This document shows positions 1 through 7,598 of a stretch of 64,000 bases of DNA, one piece after another. The translations under genes were made by a program, and so were the position numbers. The first letter of the stretch is position 1, and every line of letters begins with the position of its first letter. The notes beneath the pieces are model-generated. The model did not search any database and was not told the origin of the DNA. It saw only the letters and a program-made list of their open reading frames with translations. Origin of the DNA: Caballeronia glathei (GTDB lineage: Bacteria; Pseudomonadota; Gammaproteobacteria; Burkholderiales; Burkholderiaceae). The stretch lies in contig NZ_JFHC01000031.1 of NCBI RefSeq assembly GCF_000698595.1, forward strand, positions 1 through 64,000, in the 5' to 3' direction.

Positions 1-23
1 AAACGCCCCACCCCGAGTACCAC

Positions 24-449
24 TCAAACCCTCCTCCGAGCATAATTGTGCAACGCATCGATGACGCGATCGAATTCAAGCGACTTGTCGAAAAAATGCT
101 GTACGCCGTACTGCCGGCACCGCTCCCGGTACGCCGGCAGGGCGTGATTGGTCAACACGGCGGCGAACGCGGACTCCACGATCCCCGCCTTTTGCAGATA
201 GGCGAGCACCTCCACGCCCGAGCCGCGCTTCAACTGCAGATCGACAATCACCGCGTCGAACGCTTCCGACGAAAGCAGCGCGATCGCATCGTCGGGCGAA
301 TCGGCGTACGCCGTCACCCGCAACTGCCCCGACGCATCGATGGCCTCGACGAGACTGCGCCGGATCAGCGGCGAATCCTCGATCAGAAGCACGCGCAGCG
401 GCCGCTTCTGCGCTCGTTGCCCGTCGTCGGTGATCGTGTGATGGCCCAC
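24..449 (-). CDS. Response regulator receiver-domain protein (no output domain)
   Basis: A 141-residue protein made almost entirely of one CheY-like receiver domain. Visible landmarks are the acidic pair E24-D25, the phosphoacceptor D70 in FDAVIVDLQL, the switch T100 and the conserved K122 in FFDKS. No DNA-binding or enzymatic output domain follows, so it probably acts as a phosphate relay or by protein contact in the cytoplasm. It lies just downstream of, and on the same strand as, the NarL-type regulator ending at 488, and 2.2 kb from a HisKA_3 sensor kinase. I infer a shared phosphorelay; partner specificity cannot be read from sequence. Confidence 0.85.
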   Translation of the reverse strand: MGHHTITDDGQRAQKRPLRVLLIEDSPLIRRSLVEAIDASGQLRVTAYADSPDDAIALLSSEAFDAVIVDLQLKRGSGVEVLAYLQKAGIVESAFAAVLTNHALPAYRERCRQYGVQHFFDKSLEFDRVIDALHNYARRRV

Positions 450-487
450 GGCGGGCGCCCTCCCGATGTAACTCGACCGTCGAACGG

Positions 488-1120
488 CTATTCGATCAGG
501 CCGTTCTTGATCGCGTAGTACGTGAGATCGGCGTTGTTCGACAGCCGCATCTTCTCGAGCACGCGCGCCCGGTACGTGCTCACCGTCTTCACCGACAAAT
601 GCAGTTCCTCCGCGATTTCAGTCGGAATGCGCCCGCCCGCGAGCTTGCAGAAGATCTGGAACTCGCGCTCCGAGAGCGCTTCGTGAGGCCGATCGGCGGC
701 GGGCTTCTCGAGCTTGTCCGCGAGCGCATCGGCGATGAACTCCGACAGGTAGCGATGCCCGCGCGCCACCGTGCGGATCGCCCGCACGATCTCGTCGGGC
801 GCGGCATCCTTGTTCAGATAGCCGTTCGCCCCCGCGCGCAGCAGGTTGATCGCGTACTGGCTCTCGGGAAACCCCGAAAGCATCAGCACGCCCTGCTCCG
901 GGCGGATCTGCTTGATGACGCGCAGCGTGTCGATGCCGTTCTTGTCGGGCATCGCGATGTCGAGCAGCACCACGTCGAACGCCTGCTGGCGCACGAGCGC
1001 GATCGTCTCGTCGCCGGTGGCCGCCTCCGCGGCGACCTCCATGTCCGGCTCGTCCGCGACGAACTGCCTGAAACCGCTCCGGACGATCGCATGGTCGTCC
1101 GCTATCAACACTCGAATCAT
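488..1120 (-). CDS. NarL/FixJ-family response regulator (REC + LuxR-type HTH)
   Basis: A 210-residue two-domain regulator. The receiver domain (about 1-120) has D8-D9, phosphoacceptor D54 in VVLLDIAMPD and K104. The LuxR-type helix-turn-helix (about 148-208) contains LSEREFQIFCKLAGG and LHLSVKTVSTYRARVLEKM. Family knowledge: such proteins dimerise on phosphorylation and regulate sigma-70 promoters. It is probably co-transcribed with the receiver-only protein downstream. The likely cognate kinase is the HisKA_3 protein at 2653-4185, since HisKA_3 kinases pair with NarL-type regulators, but the ferritin and DUF1328 genes lie between them. Confidence 0.92.
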   Translation of the reverse strand: MIRVLIADDHAIVRSGFRQFVADEPDMEVAAEAATGDETIALVRQQAFDVVLLDIAMPDKNGIDTLRVIKQIRPEQGVLMLSGFPESQYAINLLRAGANGYLNKDAAPDEIVRAIRTVARGHRYLSEFIADALADKLEKPAADRPHEALSEREFQIFCKLAGGRIPTEIAEELHLSVKTVSTYRARVLEKMRLSNNADLTYYAIKNGLIE

Positions 1121-1234
1121 CTGCCCCGTCCAAGCCTCACCGGCATGTAGCCTTCACGTGGTTCATCCCGCTCATGCGCCGACACGCCGACATCCGTGCG
1201 ACGCCCTGTCGGGGCGCCGCGCGACTCACGGATG

Positions 1235-1810
1235 TCAGCCATTGCGGCCCGCGAGCAGGTCGGCCATGTCGTCGGCGTGTTCCTCCTCGACGGCCAGGAT
1301 CTCCTCGAAGATGCGCCGGGTCGTCACGTCCTTTTCGCCGAGATAGCGAATGATCTCGCGATAGGTGTCGATGGCAATGCGCTCGGCGATCAGGTTCTCG
1401 CGGATCATGTCGATGAGATCCTGACCTTCCTTGTACTCCGAGTGCGCGCGGGACTTGAGGCTGTCGGGCGCGAAATTCGGCTCGCCGCCCAGCTGGACGA
1501 TGCGCTCGGCGAGCGTGTCGGCGTGTTCCTGCTCCTCGGCGGCGTGCTGGGCGAACTCGGCCGCGACGGCTTCCGAGTGAATGCCCTTCGCCATGAAGTA
1601 GTGGCGCTTGTAGCGCAGCGTGCAGACGATTTCGGTCGCGAGCGCGTCGTTGAGCAGCTTCAGGACGACCTCGCGGTCCGCGCCGTAGGTCGCCGTCACG
1701 GGCCCTTCGTCCATGTGCTGGCGCGCATCGGAGCGGATCTTTTCGACATCCAGCACGAACGGATCCTTCGACGTGCCCGGCGCGGCTTTTGCAGCAGACG
1801 ATTTCGACAT
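1235..1810 (-). CDS. Ferritin-like (bacterioferritin-type) di-iron protein
   Basis: A 191-residue four-helix-bundle protein. The di-iron pattern is visible: E60 (ATEIVCTLRYKRH), E93xxH96 (AEEQEHAD), E143 (IAERIAIDTY) and E175xxH178 (EEEHADDM). The first 40 residues are a polar extension that may be flexible. Length and motifs fit the bacterioferritin/Dps-like clade; the likely role is iron storage or oxidative-stress protection in the cytoplasm. There is a clear ribosome-binding sequence (CCAGGAGCAATTAA) before the ATG. It stands alone between the response regulators and the DUF1328 genes. Storage versus peroxidase function cannot be settled here. Confidence 0.85.
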   Translation of the reverse strand: MSKSSAAKAAPGTSKDPFVLDVEKIRSDARQHMDEGPVTATYGADREVVLKLLNDALATEIVCTLRYKRHYFMAKGIHSEAVAAEFAQHAAEEQEHADTLAERIVQLGGEPNFAPDSLKSRAHSEYKEGQDLIDMIRENLIAERIAIDTYREIIRYLGEKDVTTRRIFEEILAVEEEHADDMADLLAGRNG

Positions 1811-1983
1811 TTAATTGCTCCTGGGAAATGAGGTGATGAAACCGGAGGCGCCAGCGCCTTCATCGGGCCACGACGACCCGTCCGCCATAGCGCCGTGCTA
1901 TCCGCTCAACGGTTCCGATGCACGCAACGTGCCTGCCCGCTGCCATACCGGCAAGAAAACACGGCAGCCGGGTCAGGGCGTGG

Positions 1984-2145
1984 TCAGGTCCTGAACACGC
2001 CGAGCAGCAGCGTGACCACGAACACGACCAGAAAAATATAAAACAGGATCTTCGCAATCTCGGCCGCACCCGCGGCGATGCCGGTGAAGCCGAACACGGC
2101 GGCGATGATCGCTATGACGAAGAAAATGGCGGCGTAGTGCAGCAC
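1984..2145 (-). CDS. DUF1328 (YtjA-type) small membrane protein
   Basis: A 53-residue protein starting at GTG, with AAGGAGG six bases upstream. It reads as two hydrophobic helices, with VFGFTGIAAGAAEIAKILF in the middle, the hallmark of DUF1328 proteins. Function of the family is unknown; it is usually stress-associated and inner-membrane. A paralogue lies immediately upstream at 2315-2491 on the same strand, so the pair may be one transcript. Confidence 0.85.
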   Translation of the reverse strand: MLHYAAIFFVIAIIAAVFGFTGIAAGAAEIAKILFYIFLVVFVVTLLLGVFRT

Positions 2146-2314
2146 GGCGGCCCTCCTTGTGAGATGGGACCGGGTTCGGCGCGCGGTCGGCGGCGGCTGT
2201 CATCCGTCGCGCGATGCCCGGATGACAGCCACAGCCGAGGCCGAGACATGGTCCCGCTGGTGCCGGAAAAACGAGTGTTCCGAGTGATGCGTTCCGATGC
2301 GGCGGCGCTGGCCG

Positions 2315-2491
2315 CTAGTCGACTATCTTTTTCGTGACGACGAATCCCAGCACCAGGAACACGACACACAGGATCAGGAACAGCACGAACAGGAATTTCG
2401 CGATGGTCGCCGCACCGGCGGCGACGCCGGTAAAGCCCAGAAGACCCGCGATCACGGCCGCGATCGCGAAAAACAATGCCCACTTCAACAT
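2315..2491 (-). CDS. DUF1328 small membrane protein, second copy
   Basis: A 58-residue protein starting at ATG behind a GGGGAGCG ribosome-binding site. It shows the same family core (GLLGFTGVAAGAATIAKFLF) followed by a strongly hydrophobic second helix and a charged TKKIVD end. It is clearly paralogous to the neighbour at 1984-2145, with the GFTGxAAGAAxIAKxLF segment shared, which suggests local duplication. Function unknown. The divergently placed histidine kinase starts about 160 bases away. Confidence 0.85.
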   Translation of the reverse strand: MLKWALFFAIAAVIAGLLGFTGVAAGAATIAKFLFVLFLILCVVFLVLGFVVTKKIVD

Positions 2492-2652
2492 GATCGCTCC
2501 CCGTAGAAAGTTGGACTGACTCCAACCATGTTAGTGGGCGGATTGCAGCATCGCACTCGGGCAGGCGCCTTTTTTGCTGTGGGAATCCACTGACAGCGGC
2601 TTTCAAATGGCCTCGGCCGCGCCGCTTGCCGCAAACGGGGATTCTTCAGAAC

Positions 2653-4185
2653 ATGGCGACCGACATGAGCACCATCACGAGCGCAGCCGCCGCGCACGAC
2701 GCGGCTGGGCAGCCGAGCGGCCCCCCGGGGACGGACCCGGGGGAAAACGCGGCGCAAAAAAAATCAGGCAAGCCAGGCGGGGCCCGCCGGATCAACAACT
2801 GGATGCGCCGCTGGAGCTGGGCCGTCGCGATGACGGTCGCGATCGTCATCACGGTTGGAGGGCTGGTGATACTGGAGTCGGGGCGCATGCGCATCGCGGC
2901 CGAGTACGAAATCGCGCTCGACGCCAAGGGCGCGACGACCCGGCTGACCGCGCTCGCCGCCGATCTCGCCACCCTCACCGCCGACGAGCGCGCCTACCAG
3001 ATCACCCCGGACGCGTCCTACGCCGCGCATTTTCGACAAAGCGCGGCGCGGATTCGCCGCACCGTCGCCACGCTCGAAGAGTATTACCGCCGCAAGGGAG
3101 ACGACGCCGCGCTCGCGAGCTTCGCGCAGGTCAGCGCCGCGGCCGAGGCGCATATCGGCACCGGCCTTGCCACGCTCGCCGACCCCGCGCGGGGCGAAAC
3201 CGGGCGTGCCCGGGCGCTCGCGGCGTCGGGCGACGACGAGATCCTCGCGAGCGCGCTCGCCCTCCTGCGCCTCACCGAGGAGCGCCGCGCCCAGCACGCG
3301 CTCGACGCGAGCCGCGCCGACCAGCGCATCTCGACGTTCTGCGTCGGCGCCCTGTGCGCGCTCAACATCGTGTTGTTCCTGCTGCTCTTTCGCAATCTGG
3401 GCATCCAGCTCGACAAGCAGGACCGCGCGCAGAAGAAGCTGATCACGCAGCAGGAGGAACTCGACCGGCTCGTCTTCGAGCGCACCCGCCAGCTCGAAGC
3501 GCTCGCGTGGCACCTGCAGTCAGTGAGCGAGAACGAGAAGACGGAGCTCGCGCGCGAACTCCACGACGAACTCGGCTCGATCCTGACCGCGAGCAAGATG
3601 GACGTGTCCTGGGTGAACGCCCGCCTGAAGCAAAGCGAGCCGGCCATGGCCGAGAAGCTCGCGCGGGCGCTCGCGAACCTCGATCAGGGCATCGCGCTCA
3701 AGCGCCGCATCATCGAGGACATGCGCCCGACCGTGCTCGCGAACTTCGGGCTCGTCACGGCGCTCTCCACGCTCGCCGACGAAGCGGCCCAGCGCAACGG
3801 CTGGACGCTTGCGCTCACCGTGCCCGACGACGACATCAAGCTCGGCGGGGACATCGAGATCGCGCTGTTCCGGGTCGCGCAGGAGTCGCTCACCAACGCG
3901 GCGAAGTATGCGCACGCAAGCGGCATTTCGGTCGCGCTCACGCTCGATGAGGAGCGCGTGTCGCTTTTCATCGCCGATGACGGCGTCGGCATTCGTCCGC
4001 AAGACCTCAAGCGCACGCATACGCACGGCCTCCTCGGCATGCGCCAGCGCGTGAGCGCGCGCGGCGGGCGCATCGAGATCGAGCGGCGCGTGCCGCACGG
4101 CACCGCCATTCGCGTGACGATGCCGCGCGCGCGCGCCGCCGACGCGAGCGATGCGGCCGCTCACGCATCGTTTCCGGTCGCGTAG
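2653..4185 (+). CDS. Membrane sensor histidine kinase, HisKA_3 type with CHASE3-like sensor
   Basis: About 510 residues from the ATG at 2653; a TTG at 2626 is an alternative start. A disordered Ala/Gly/Pro-rich N-terminus leads to transmembrane helix 1 (about 53-75), a helical periplasmic domain (about 78-225, CHASE3-like in length and composition), transmembrane helix 2 (about 228-247) and a coiled-coil linker. HisKA_3 follows with phosphoacceptor H304 in ELARELHDELGSILTASKMD, then an HATPase_c domain with AQESLTNAAKYAHA (N box), DDGVGI (G1) and GLLGMRQR (G2). It is predicted to phosphorylate a NarL-type regulator, most plausibly the one at 488-1120. The signal sensed is unknown. Confidence 0.9.
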   Translation: MATDMSTITSAAAAHDAAGQPSGPPGTDPGENAAQKKSGKPGGARRINNWMRRWSWAVAMTVAIVITVGGLVILESGRMRIAAEYEIALDAKGATTRLTALAADLATLTADERAYQITPDASYAAHFRQSAARIRRTVATLEEYYRRKGDDAALASFAQVSAAAEAHIGTGLATLADPARGETGRARALAASGDDEILASALALLRLTEERRAQHALDASRADQRISTFCVGALCALNIVLFLLLFRNLGIQLDKQDRAQKKLITQQEELDRLVFERTRQLEALAWHLQSVSENEKTELARELHDELGSILTASKMDVSWVNARLKQSEPAMAEKLARALANLDQGIALKRRIIEDMRPTVLANFGLVTALSTLADEAAQRNGWTLALTVPDDDIKLGGDIEIALFRVAQESLTNAAKYAHASGISVALTLDEERVSLFIADDGVGIRPQDLKRTHTHGLLGMRQRVSARGGRIEIERRVPHGTAIRVTMPRARAADASDAAAHASFPVA

Positions 4186-4427
4186 GACGATGCCGACACG
4201 ACTTGCGGACCCGTCCGACACGAAAATCGCATCGGCGCCGACATTCCCGGCCGGGGTGTTTTTTTAAGATGGTCACGACCGGTGTGGTCGATCGAAGGGT
4301 CTTCGTCAGGTACGCGAACCCGTTCCTGGTCGGTCGAAGCCAACGCTTCGCGCGCTGTGCGCCGAGCTGATCCAACCCGATGCGTGAAGCAATTCCAGTC
4401 GCGCATTCCAACTCAAGGGGAACACTC

Positions 4428-4562
4428 ATGTCTCGACTCATTGCTTTGCTGCTGATCGCTGGTACCGCTGCGCTCGCGGGCTGCAATACCGTTTCGGGCG
4501 CCGGCCAGGACATCTCGAAGGGCGGGCAGGCCATCTCCAATTCGGCTGAAGAGCATAAGTAA
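4428..4562 (+). CDS. Entericidin A/B-family lipoprotein
   Basis: A 44-residue lipoprotein: MSRLIALLLIAGTAALAGC is a complete lipoprotein signal peptide with lipobox LAGC, and the mature part (NTVSGAGQDISKGGQAIS) matches the entericidin/EcnB pattern. The start is fixed by AGGGGAACACTC before the ATG. Family knowledge: small envelope lipoproteins linked to stationary phase and osmotic stress; toxin-antidote behaviour is described for enteric homologues only. A strong terminator follows at 4612-4640. Confidence 0.9.
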   Translation: MSRLIALLLIAGTAALAGCNTVSGAGQDISKGGQAISNSAEEHK

Positions 4563-4611
4563 GCAAGAAAGAAGTTTCCGGCGGCCTCGCGGCCGCCGAT
4601 GTTTCCTGTCG

Positions 4612-4640
4612 GCCCGTCGCGCATGCGGCGGGCTTTTTTT
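4612..4640 (+). terminator. Rho-independent terminator after the entericidin gene
   Basis: Arms GCCCGTCGC (4612-4620) and GCGGCGGGC (4625-4633), one G-T mismatch, with a four-base GCAT loop, followed by seven T residues. Placed about 50 bases after the entericidin stop. Confidence 0.85.
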
Positions 4641-4693
4641 CGCCTGCACGCGTCGTGCGTGGTGCGCGGCATGTCTTCAGCCACGCCGCGGCC

Positions 4694-4735
4694 TCAAAAA
4701 GCCGCGGCCCGCCCGATATTCCGAGCGGGCCGCCG
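4694..4735 (-). terminator. Rho-independent terminator after the DUF4397 gene
   Basis: A GC-rich inverted repeat (GCCGCGGCCCGCCCG against CGAGCGGGCCGCCGC, imperfect) with a run of T residues on the minus-strand side. It lies about 105 bases past the stop of the minus-strand DUF4397 gene and back to back with the entericidin terminator. Confidence 0.7.
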
Positions 4736-4841
4736 CCCCTCCCCTCGCGCCGTCGCCGTTGCCGTTGCCGTTGGCGGCTACGCCCCCGTTATGCGATTCC
4801 AGCCCCGCGATCGCGGCCTCCGGTTCCAGCGCGAGCGTTGT

Positions 4842-5624
4842 TCACAGCGTGTCGGGCAACTCGATTGCCGGTGTCTGCGTGTTGCCGCCCTGCGCGACGA
4901 GCAGTCGAATCTTGTTCGGAATCACCTCGCTCAGGATATTGCCGGCCGGCAGCGTCGTGACGAGCCAGTCGGCATTGTTGACGAGGTCGAACGAGCCCGA
5001 CTTGTACACGGGCGTCTTCGATCCCGGCAGCGTCGCGACCAGTTGATACGTTCCGCCCGATACGTAGATCGAGTCCTGCGTCGTGGCGGGCACCGCGTTC
5101 TTGAACGCGACGCCTGCCATGGTCGGGCTGACGGTGTTGATGTCGGTGCCCGGCGCAACGAGGTAGAGGTCGAGGTTCTGCGCATTCGCCGACGCATTGA
5201 AGCCGCGCACGCGTGCGCTGCCCGAGAGCAGGCCCTTGTCGAACGGGTCGTCGATCACGGCGATCGACGGCAGGAGGCCCGCATCGGGCAGCGCGATCAC
5301 GGTGTACTCGTGCCCCTTCGCGGCGTTGGTGATGCTCGTGTCCGAGGCAAGCTGCGTCGTCGTGTTCACGGCCGCGTACGAGAAGGTCTGCGCGCCCGTG
5401 TCGATGTTCGCGAAATTCGTGACGGCCTTGTAGGCGAGATTCGGCTGCAGGATCTTGCCGTTGTCGTAGAAATCGACGTTCGGGCCGCTCGGTATCGCGT
5501 GGATGAAATGGACCTGCGGCTGCGTGAGACCCAGCTCCTTGCCGAGATCGTCGGAACTTCCGCCGCACGCCGACATGAGCGACGCCGCGCCCGCCAGGAC
5601 TGCCATGGTTCGGATGAGCTTCAT
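4842..5624 (-). CDS. DUF4397-domain lipoprotein
   Basis: A 260-residue protein with a lipoprotein signal (MKLIRTMAVLAGAASLMSAC, acylated Cys at 20). It is followed by two beta-rich DUF4397-like segments; QVHFIHAIPSGPNVDFYDNG at about 37-56 is the typical repeat opening (VxxIHA.P.xPxVDxY), and RVRGFNASANAQNLDLYLVAPG at about 139-160 opens a second. Expected to be anchored in the envelope; the molecular function of the family is not established. It is flanked by its own terminator and by a long upstream gap, so it is probably monocistronic. Confidence 0.85.
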   Translation of the reverse strand: MKLIRTMAVLAGAASLMSACGGSSDDLGKELGLTQPQVHFIHAIPSGPNVDFYDNGKILQPNLAYKAVTNFANIDTGAQTFSYAAVNTTTQLASDTSITNAAKGHEYTVIALPDAGLLPSIAVIDDPFDKGLLSGSARVRGFNASANAQNLDLYLVAPGTDINTVSPTMAGVAFKNAVPATTQDSIYVSGGTYQLVATLPGSKTPVYKSGSFDLVNNADWLVTTLPAGNILSEVIPNKIRLLVAQGGNTQTPAIELPDTL

Positions 5625-6063
5625 GATTCACCTTCCTGAAAGTGTGCACTCGTTGTTATGCGGGGCCGCCGGCGGTTTTCGTCGAGCCGCGGCTTGCCGC
5701 CCGCGGCTCGTGGCGTGTTTGCGCCTTGCCTTGTTCATGGCTTTTGCCGGCGAAACCCTCCTTTATCCCCTTCGAGGCCGCTCGATCGACGTGCGATGCG
5801 CGGCACCCGGCGGGTGTCCGCATTGAGCAACGGGTGTGCCGCAGCGGTCGAAGCGTGGGGCGTAGCGTCCCGGGAAGCACGGCCGCACAACGGCCGCGCC
5901 GGGTTTAGAGCGAGCGCTCGAATGGTCGGGCACGATCGGCGCGCATTGTTCGAGTCAGCGAAACAATTACACGCTGGCTTGCATGCCTTACTCGAATATG
6001 TGCGTGTGAGAAGTTGTGTGGCGGCCGGACCGGGCCGCGCGCCTCGGAAGCGGTGCGCGGAGA
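5625..6063. other. Gene-free gap between the DUF4397 lipoprotein and EamA transporter
   Basis: 439 bases with no ORF having plausible codon use or a ribosome-binding site. It should hold the DUF4397 promoter (right-facing end at 5625) and the 3' region of the EamA gene. I see no clear hairpin with a T tract and no RNA gene. Confidence 0.4.
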
Positions 6064-7017
6064 TCAGACGAGCCCGCGGCGCCGGTAGTCGAACCAGAAC
6101 GACAGTCCCACGCTCAGCAGGATGATCACCGTCGCGATGACGGTCCAGCGCGTGATGACCTCGCCGAGCAGCAGCGCGCCGAGCACGACGGCCACGACCG
6201 GGTTCACGTACATGCAGCTGCTCGCGATGATCGGGCTCGTATGGCGGATCAGGTAGCCGTAGGCGACATACGCCGCCATCGTGCCGATCAGCATCAGATA
6301 CAGGAACGAGACGAACGGCACGAAGCCGATGCTCTCGATGCGCTCGCCCGAGAGCAGCGCGACGCAGGTCGAAATCGAGCCGCCGAGCCCGATCTGCAGC
6401 GCGGTCGAGACGAACAGGTCCGACGGCAGCGCAAGGCGCCCGGCGAGATGCGCGCCGCCCGCCCAGAAGATCGCGCCGCAGAGGATCGCGAGACTGCCGG
6501 CCGTCGAGCCCGACGACGGATCGCCGTGATTGAGGAGCGCAATGCCGACGAGCCCGAGCGCGACCGCGCCCCACTCGCCTCTGGCGATCTTGCGGCCCGC
6601 GACGGCGGCGATGATCGTCGCGAAAAGCGGCACGGTCGCGACCATGACGGCGGCCGTTCCGGTTTCGACGGTGCGCATGCCGTACGCGAGCATGCCGCTC
6701 GACAGCCCGACGAGCAGCGTGCCCACGAGCGCCGCGTTGCGGATCTCGGCGCCGGTCGGCCACACGGGCTTCTTGCGGGCGGCGAAGACGAAAAGACCGA
6801 TGCCTGCAAAGAGATTACGCAGGCCCGACAGGAGGAGCGGCGGAAACGACGCGAGCGACAGGTGCACGGCCATGTAGGTCGAGCCCCACACGATGTACAC
6901 GACGGCGAGCGCGAGCGCGATGCGGCCTTTCTGCGTCTGCGGCAGGCGGAACGGAAAGCGGTCGGGAAGGCTGAACGGCAGCGCGGGCGGCAACTTCGGG
7001 GGCAGCGGAGCGGACAT
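6064..7017 (-). CDS. EamA/DMT-family membrane transporter (YedA-like)
   Basis: A 317-residue protein with ten predicted hydrophobic helices in two EamA repeats. Diagnostic stretches include VVYIVWGSTYMAVHLSLA near the start and the second-repeat helices around SCMYVNPVVAVVLGALLLGE, a typical EamA box. The N-terminal 30 residues are Pro-rich and cytoplasmic. It probably exports or imports a small metabolite across the inner membrane; the substrate cannot be read. It is divergent from the riboswitch-thiC unit. A second EamA transporter of a different subfamily lies at 13361-14302. Confidence 0.9.
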   Translation of the reverse strand: MSAPLPPKLPPALPFSLPDRFPFRLPQTQKGRIALALAVVYIVWGSTYMAVHLSLASFPPLLLSGLRNLFAGIGLFVFAARKKPVWPTGAEIRNAALVGTLLVGLSSGMLAYGMRTVETGTAAVMVATVPLFATIIAAVAGRKIARGEWGAVALGLVGIALLNHGDPSSGSTAGSLAILCGAIFWAGGAHLAGRLALPSDLFVSTALQIGLGGSISTCVALLSGERIESIGFVPFVSFLYLMLIGTMAAYVAYGYLIRHTSPIIASSCMYVNPVVAVVLGALLLGEVITRWTVIATVIILLSVGLSFWFDYRRRGLV

Positions 7018-7314
7018 CCGTTACTCCGCGACGGCGGCGAACGCGGCAACTGCCTCGATACGGGCAACCGGGGAAACACGCGCATGCCGCAGGGGCGTGG
7101 CGGCAAAACGGGCAAGGCAGGACAACATGTCGGGACACGCAAGGAGAACGGGCATGGAACGAGGCCGCCGCGCGTACCGGCAAAAGTCCGGAAAAGACTA
7201 GGGAAAGTACGGAAACCGCGGTGCCCGCCATTATGCAGTAAGCGCTTGGCGCGCAACCGCCCGTGTTACACATGGTTGCCAAGACACCACGGCGCGGTGT
7301 AACGTAGCGGCTGC

Positions 7315-7427
7315 TAACGCGGGGGTCCTGCGCCGCGCATCGCAATCCGTCCATCTGGATTGCCCGTGCGTCGTGGGTGAGAAATACCCTTTGAACCTGA
7401 TCTGGATAATGCCAGCGCAGGGAAGCG
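7315..7427 (+). promoter_or_regulatory. TPP riboswitch (THI element) controlling thiC
   Basis: The conserved thi-box core is present: GGGGGTCCTG at the 5' side, GGGTGAGAAATACCC, then the hallmark stretch CCTTTGAACCTGATCTGG and ATAATGCCAGCGCAGGGAAG closing the element. Between the halves there is an extra hairpin (CAATCC...GGATTG, 7342-7361). It lies about 170 bases upstream of the thiC ATG in the correct orientation. Family knowledge: it binds thiamine pyrophosphate and represses thiC expression. A separate expression-platform hairpin near the ribosome-binding site is not obvious, so translational or Rho-linked control remains open. Confidence 0.95.
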
Positions 7428-7598
7428 TTCGGGCTTTACCGCGCTGGGGTTCTTCTCACTCTCTCGCAACCTTCCGAAGCCCGCACAGTTTCCCGTCTCG
7501 TTCCTCCCTGTTTAGCTCCTGAATCAGTCGCCGCCGGCGGCCTCTTTGGCGTTCCGTCGGCATGCTGGATACAACCGTCCCCACAGGAGAGACAGCAC